The translations under genes and the position numbers were made by a program. A stretch of 9,060 nt of DNA from Acidobacteriota bacterium (GTDB lineage: Bacteria; Acidobacteriota; Terriglobia; Terriglobales; Acidobacteriaceae). This document shows positions 6,790 through 9,060 of this stretch, one piece after another. The DNA lies in NCBI GenBank assembly GCA_021781255.1, contig JAJXXG010000352.1:1-9060 (forward strand), in the 5' to 3' direction. Below the pieces are notes generated by a model. It saw only the letters and a list, made by a program, of their open reading frames with translations. It was not told where the DNA came from and did not search any database. Each line of letters opens with the position of its first letter. Position 1 is the stretch's first letter.

Positions 6790-8043
6790 TCAGGATGGCA
6801 CGGAATCCGGAACCGGGGAAGGCAGGCCGAGCTTCTGAAGCGCGATGTCCGCCACCCGATCGATGGCGCTGCCGGGTTGCGCTCCTCTCGCGGGGTGCGC
6901 ATTCAGCAGCTCGCGAATTCTCCCTAGCTCATTTCTCATGGACTGGCGAGGGCTGCCATCGGGTAGCAGGGGCGCAAGTTGTTGGACGATATTGGCGGCG
7001 GTGAAGTCGCTTTGAATCAGCTCAGGGACGGCGCGGTGGCCGGCGATGAGGTTGGCCATGGCGACATGGGGCACGGAGACGACCCGCTGGGCGATGGCGT
7101 ACGTGAGGGGCGAGACGCGGTAGACCACGACAAAGGGATTGCCGATGAGGGCGGCTTCGACGGTGGCGGTGCCGCTGGCGACGACGGAGGCGCGGGCGTG
7201 GAGCAAAGTGGCGCGGGCGTTCCCTGTGGTGAGGCCAACCGCGCCTGCGGCGGCACGGTCTGCGATCAGGCGAATGGGCAGGTGATCTCCATGCCGGGCG
7301 ACCAGTGCGCGGGCCATGGCGTCCTGCTCGGAGGTGAGCGTGGGGGCCAGCGGGATGACAAATTCGTAGTCGCCCTGCGGGGCCAGAAGGCGGGCGGCGG
7401 CGAGCATTTCAGGAAGGTTGTCGCGAATCTCTTTGGCGCGGCTGCCGGGCAGGAGGCCGATCCAGACACGGGCGGGATTGAGGTCATTTTGCCGGGCGAA
7501 CTGCTCGCGGGTGATGGACGGCAGCGGCAAGTCAGCGAGCGGATGGCCGACGAACTCGGCGCGGACGCCGTGATCCAGATAAAACTTCTGCTCGAAGGGG
7601 AAGATGACGAGCATCTCGTCGATGTACTTCTGGACCAGCTTGATGCGGTGCTTCTTCCAGGCCCATAGCTGGGGGCTGACGAAGAAGAGCACGGGCACTC
7701 CGAGGCGGTGGAGTTGGGCGGCGAGGCGGAAGTGAATGTCGGGGAAGTCAATGAGGATGGCGAGCGAGGGGGGCCGGGCTGCAATGGCGCGCTTGAGTTT
7801 GCGGAACTCGCGATAGATGCGGGGCAGATGGTGGATGACCTCGGTGATGCCCATGACGGCCATGTCTTCGCTGCGGACCACGCGCTGAAGGCCGGCGGCG
7901 ACCATGCGCTCTCCGCCCATCCCATAAAACGCGCCGGGCTGGCCGATGGACCGGAGGCGGGCTTTCAGCGCGGTGATGAGCAGGGCGCCGTAATGCTCGC
8001 CGCTGGCCTCACCGGCCGAGATGAAGAAGGTTGGCTCGGACAT
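6790..8043 (-). CDS. lpxB: lipid-A-disaccharide synthase
   Basis: A GT19 glycosyltransferase at the inner face of the cytoplasmic membrane. It joins UDP-2,3-diacylglucosamine and 2,3-diacylglucosamine-1-phosphate (lipid X) into the lipid A disaccharide, releasing UDP. The 417 residues are close to the family norm. Marks in order are FISAGEASGEHYGA (residues 7-20), YGMGGERM (40-47), MGITEV (64-69), ILIDFPDIHFRL (96-107, the Asp-rich active-site region), SPQLWAWK (123-130), FVGHPL (164-169), GLLPGSRAKEI (196-206, with the conserved Arg), and VASGTATVEAALIGNPFVVVYR (288-309) of the UDP-sugar site. The C-terminal 30 residues (Pro/Ala-rich) are variable. The start ATG 8041-8043 is followed at once by the conserved FISAGE strand, and GAGGG lies 11 bases upstream, a rather long spacing. 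No other lipid A gene is in the window. It is the first gene after an 825-bp gap, so it probably has its own promoter, which I could not pinpoint. Confidence 0.96.
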   Translation of the reverse strand: MSEPTFFISAGEASGEHYGALLITALKARLRSIGQPGAFYGMGGERMVAAGLQRVVRSEDMAVMGITEVIHHLPRIYREFRKLKRAIAARPPSLAILIDFPDIHFRLAAQLHRLGVPVLFFVSPQLWAWKKHRIKLVQKYIDEMLVIFPFEQKFYLDHGVRAEFVGHPLADLPLPSITREQFARQNDLNPARVWIGLLPGSRAKEIRDNLPEMLAAARLLAPQGDYEFVIPLAPTLTSEQDAMARALVARHGDHLPIRLIADRAAAGAVGLTTGNARATLLHARASVVASGTATVEAALIGNPFVVVYRVSPLTYAIAQRVVSVPHVAMANLIAGHRAVPELIQSDFTAANIVQQLAPLLPDGSPRQSMRNELGRIRELLNAHPARGAQPGSAIDRVADIALQKLGLPSPVPDSVPS

Positions 8044-8618
8044 GGATGCGTGGACCCTCGCGCCGCGCTCGACCTAATGATAGCGGGTTTGCGGGAAGGC
8101 GCAGGGCGGAGAGGCGAAGGCGAAGAAGCGACGTATTCGTCTACCGAAAACATGCAAGCGAATTGTGGAACGCGGCAAATTTCCTGATGGGGGGTGGGTA
8201 TTTCTTTTTGTCCGGCAAGTGGTTTGTTTGCAACGGAGCGGCGGACCGAAGGGGCGAAAGGGCGAAGATATGGCGCAGGACAGGGGGATGGGAATTTTCC
8301 GGGTGGACACGGACGGGCGGTGATGTCCAGCTTTGTGCTCCGGCCTCACTGCGTGCGCCGTGCGGGGCGAAAACGGCTCGAGTTGAAGTGGAGAGTGCGG
8401 CATGGTTTTATTATGCGCGATTGGCGGAATTAGACTGCAAAACCGGGCGGGGAGAATTGTGAATGGAATGATGGGTTTACAGGAAATCCGAAGCGATGCG
8501 GGCTTGACAGTAGCTCTTGGCTGCCTGCTCCGGGGAGCTTTTGGGCGGCGGGATGGGATTTGAGCTTCCACCGGTCTCAGAAGAGAAACATGGGCAGTTG
8601 GCATGGGTCCATCGGAAT
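8044..8618. other. intergenic region upstream of lpxB
   Basis: No convincing gene is seen. The longest minus-strand frame (8074-8640) is rich in Pro, Arg and Ser and has no recognisable domain; it looks like a chance frame in GC-rich DNA. Purine-rich runs (about 8090-8130 and 8240-8300) on the plus strand are the main compositional feature. The lpxB promoter should lie here on the minus strand. A TTGCAT near 8155 and a TATCAT near 8078 are weak candidates that I cannot confirm. Confidence 0.5.
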
Positions 8619-8674
8619 GCGGGAGTGACTTGATCCCCACTCAGGCGCAAGAGACGCGCATGAATGGGGCACCC
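8619..8674. repeat. 56-bp hairpin repeat, copy A
   Basis: This unit matches copy B (8745-8800) at 49 of 56 positions by my alignment, in the same orientation. The core can fold: the arms at 8635-8648 and 8656-8669 pair around a 7-base loop (8649-8655), with two mismatches. The flank ends in GGGGCACCC. It looks like an intergenic dispersed repeat; I associate GGGGCACCC-bearing hairpins with Acidobacteria, from memory only. Confidence 0.75.
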
Positions 8675-8701
8675 GGCTCGCGGGGTCGGGAGGGTTGTGC
8701 T

Positions 8702-8740
8702 TGCCCACCCTAAACGCAAAAAGCGTGTTTAGGATGGGCA
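8702..8740. repeat. central hairpin between the two repeat copies
   Basis: TGCCCACCCTAAACGC (8702-8717), AAAAA (8718-8722) and an 18-base right arm (8723-8740) form a long inverted repeat, complementary apart from one C/G-to-T/G difference and a two-base bulge. Stem and A-loop would be stable in RNA or single-stranded DNA. It sits midway between copies A and B and is probably part of the same composite element. It could also act as a terminator for the cytochrome gene on the right, but no T-run follows on the minus strand. Confidence 0.7.
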
Positions 8741-8744
8741 CGCG

Positions 8745-8800
8745 GCGGGAGTGAGTTGATCCCCGTTCATGCGCAAACGACGCGCATGGATGGGGCACCC
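8745..8800. repeat. 56-bp hairpin repeat, copy B
   Basis: Second copy of the unit at 8619-8674. Here the arms CCCCGTTCATGCGC (8761-8774) and GCGCATGGATGGGG (8782-8795) pair over all 14 positions, two of them G-T wobbles, around a 7-base loop. Several of the seven differences from copy A fall in the stem, and this copy folds better than copy A, so base pairing may be under selection. Confidence 0.75.
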
Positions 8801-8868
8801 AGCGGACGGCATGGGCTCCGCATTTGCGGGGGACGGACGCCGGGAGAGTTGGGGTGGGCGACCTGTCC

Positions 8869-9060
8869 TTACCTATTCTTCAGTCCGCCTAGATACAGGA
8901 CCAGGCTGTCGATTTCGGCTTGAGAAGCTGCAGTCGCGGGCATGGCGCTGCCGGCAACTGGAGACATGATCTGCTGTTTCAACTCGCTTGCTGTCCTCCG
9001 GCTTCCAATCCCGTCCAGCGGAAAACTGTTGTTCCCCGCACCAGCGATTGAGTGGCAAGC
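8869..9060 (-). CDS. c-type cytochrome, C-terminal part (gene runs off the right edge)
   Basis: A minus-strand frame open from the window edge to TAA at 8869-8871 gives 63 residues. It starts with ACHSIAGAGNN, where CH is the end of a CxxCH haem-attachment motif whose first Cys lies beyond the edge. It continues with FPLDGIGSR, then SELKQQIMSPVAGSAMPA, where the Met of AMPA is the likely sixth haem ligand, and ends with AEIDSLVLYLGGLKNR. This is the usual layout of a small class I cytochrome c domain: CxxCH, a Gly/Leu-rich middle, the Met ligand, then a C-terminal helix with an LxxYL-like pattern. It should be a periplasmic electron carrier or the haem domain of a larger redox protein. The frame has no ATG start inside the window. 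What precedes it cannot be seen. Confidence 0.85.
   Translation of the reverse strand, partial: ACHSIAGAGNNSFPLDGIGSRRTASELKQQIMSPVAGSAMPATAASQAEIDSLVLYLGGLKNR

Noticed and set aside
4858..6927. Long plus-strand open frame (689 codons) opposite the M1-like gene
   Set aside because: It is the antisense shadow of a well-supported gene. It is Gly/Asp/Val-rich with no domain, and long antisense frames are common in GC-rich coding DNA.
8504..8509. TTGACA resembling a -35 box on the plus strand
   Set aside because: No -10-like sequence at 16-18 bases and no plus-strand gene follows.
8074..8640. Minus-strand frame of 188 codons upstream of lpxB
   Set aside because: Pro/Arg/Ser-rich, no domain, and its front runs into the hairpin repeat. 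Best read as a chance frame.

Overview
The window reads like the chromosome of a soil Acidobacterium (Acidobacteriaceae-like). It is GC-rich and encodes a Gram-negative lipid A enzyme (LpxB) next to exported carbohydrate-active enzymes. It also holds an exported M1-peptidase-like protein with TPR repeats and an intergenic hairpin repeat of a kind I associate with that phylum. The taxonomic call is inference from gene content and style, not from a marker gene.

All recognisable genes lie on the minus strand, so they are transcribed from right to left. From the right edge: (1) the last 63 codons of a c-type cytochrome (8869-9060, cut by the window edge); (2) about 825 bp without a gene, holding two diverged copies of a 56-bp hairpin repeat around a third hairpin; (3) lpxB (6790-8043); (4) after 37 bp, an exported M1-type peptidase homologue with C-terminal TPRs (4702-6753), in which every catalytic and zinc-binding position I can align except one histidine is replaced; (5) a headless remnant of a GH51-type alpha-L-arabinofuranosidase (about 4178-4701), wedged between the M1-like gene and the next one; (6) an exported esterase of the feruloyl/acetyl-xylan/enterochelin esterase fold (3074-4177); (7) an exported GH31 alpha-xylosidase/alpha-glucosidase (570-2972). 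The leftmost 570 bp hold only fragments of protein-like reading frames broken by stops and frame changes, plus a cluster of inverted repeats.

Esterase, GH31 and the former GH51 together look like a small hemicellulose-trimming locus: removal of alpha-xylosyl, arabinosyl and ester side groups outside the cytoplasm. The GH51 member has been destroyed by loss of its N-terminal half and probably an internal stretch. Its remaining frame runs without a stop into the esterase gene, so a chimeric 497-residue frame exists on paper. lpxB and the M1-like gene are probably unrelated in role and were brought next to this locus, possibly by the deletion that removed the front of the GH51 gene.

I found no CRISPR array, no intact mobile element and no rRNA or tRNA gene. 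The points most worth a second look are the dead M1/TPR protein, the GH51 remnant with its in-frame junction, and the broken gene fragments downstream of GH31.
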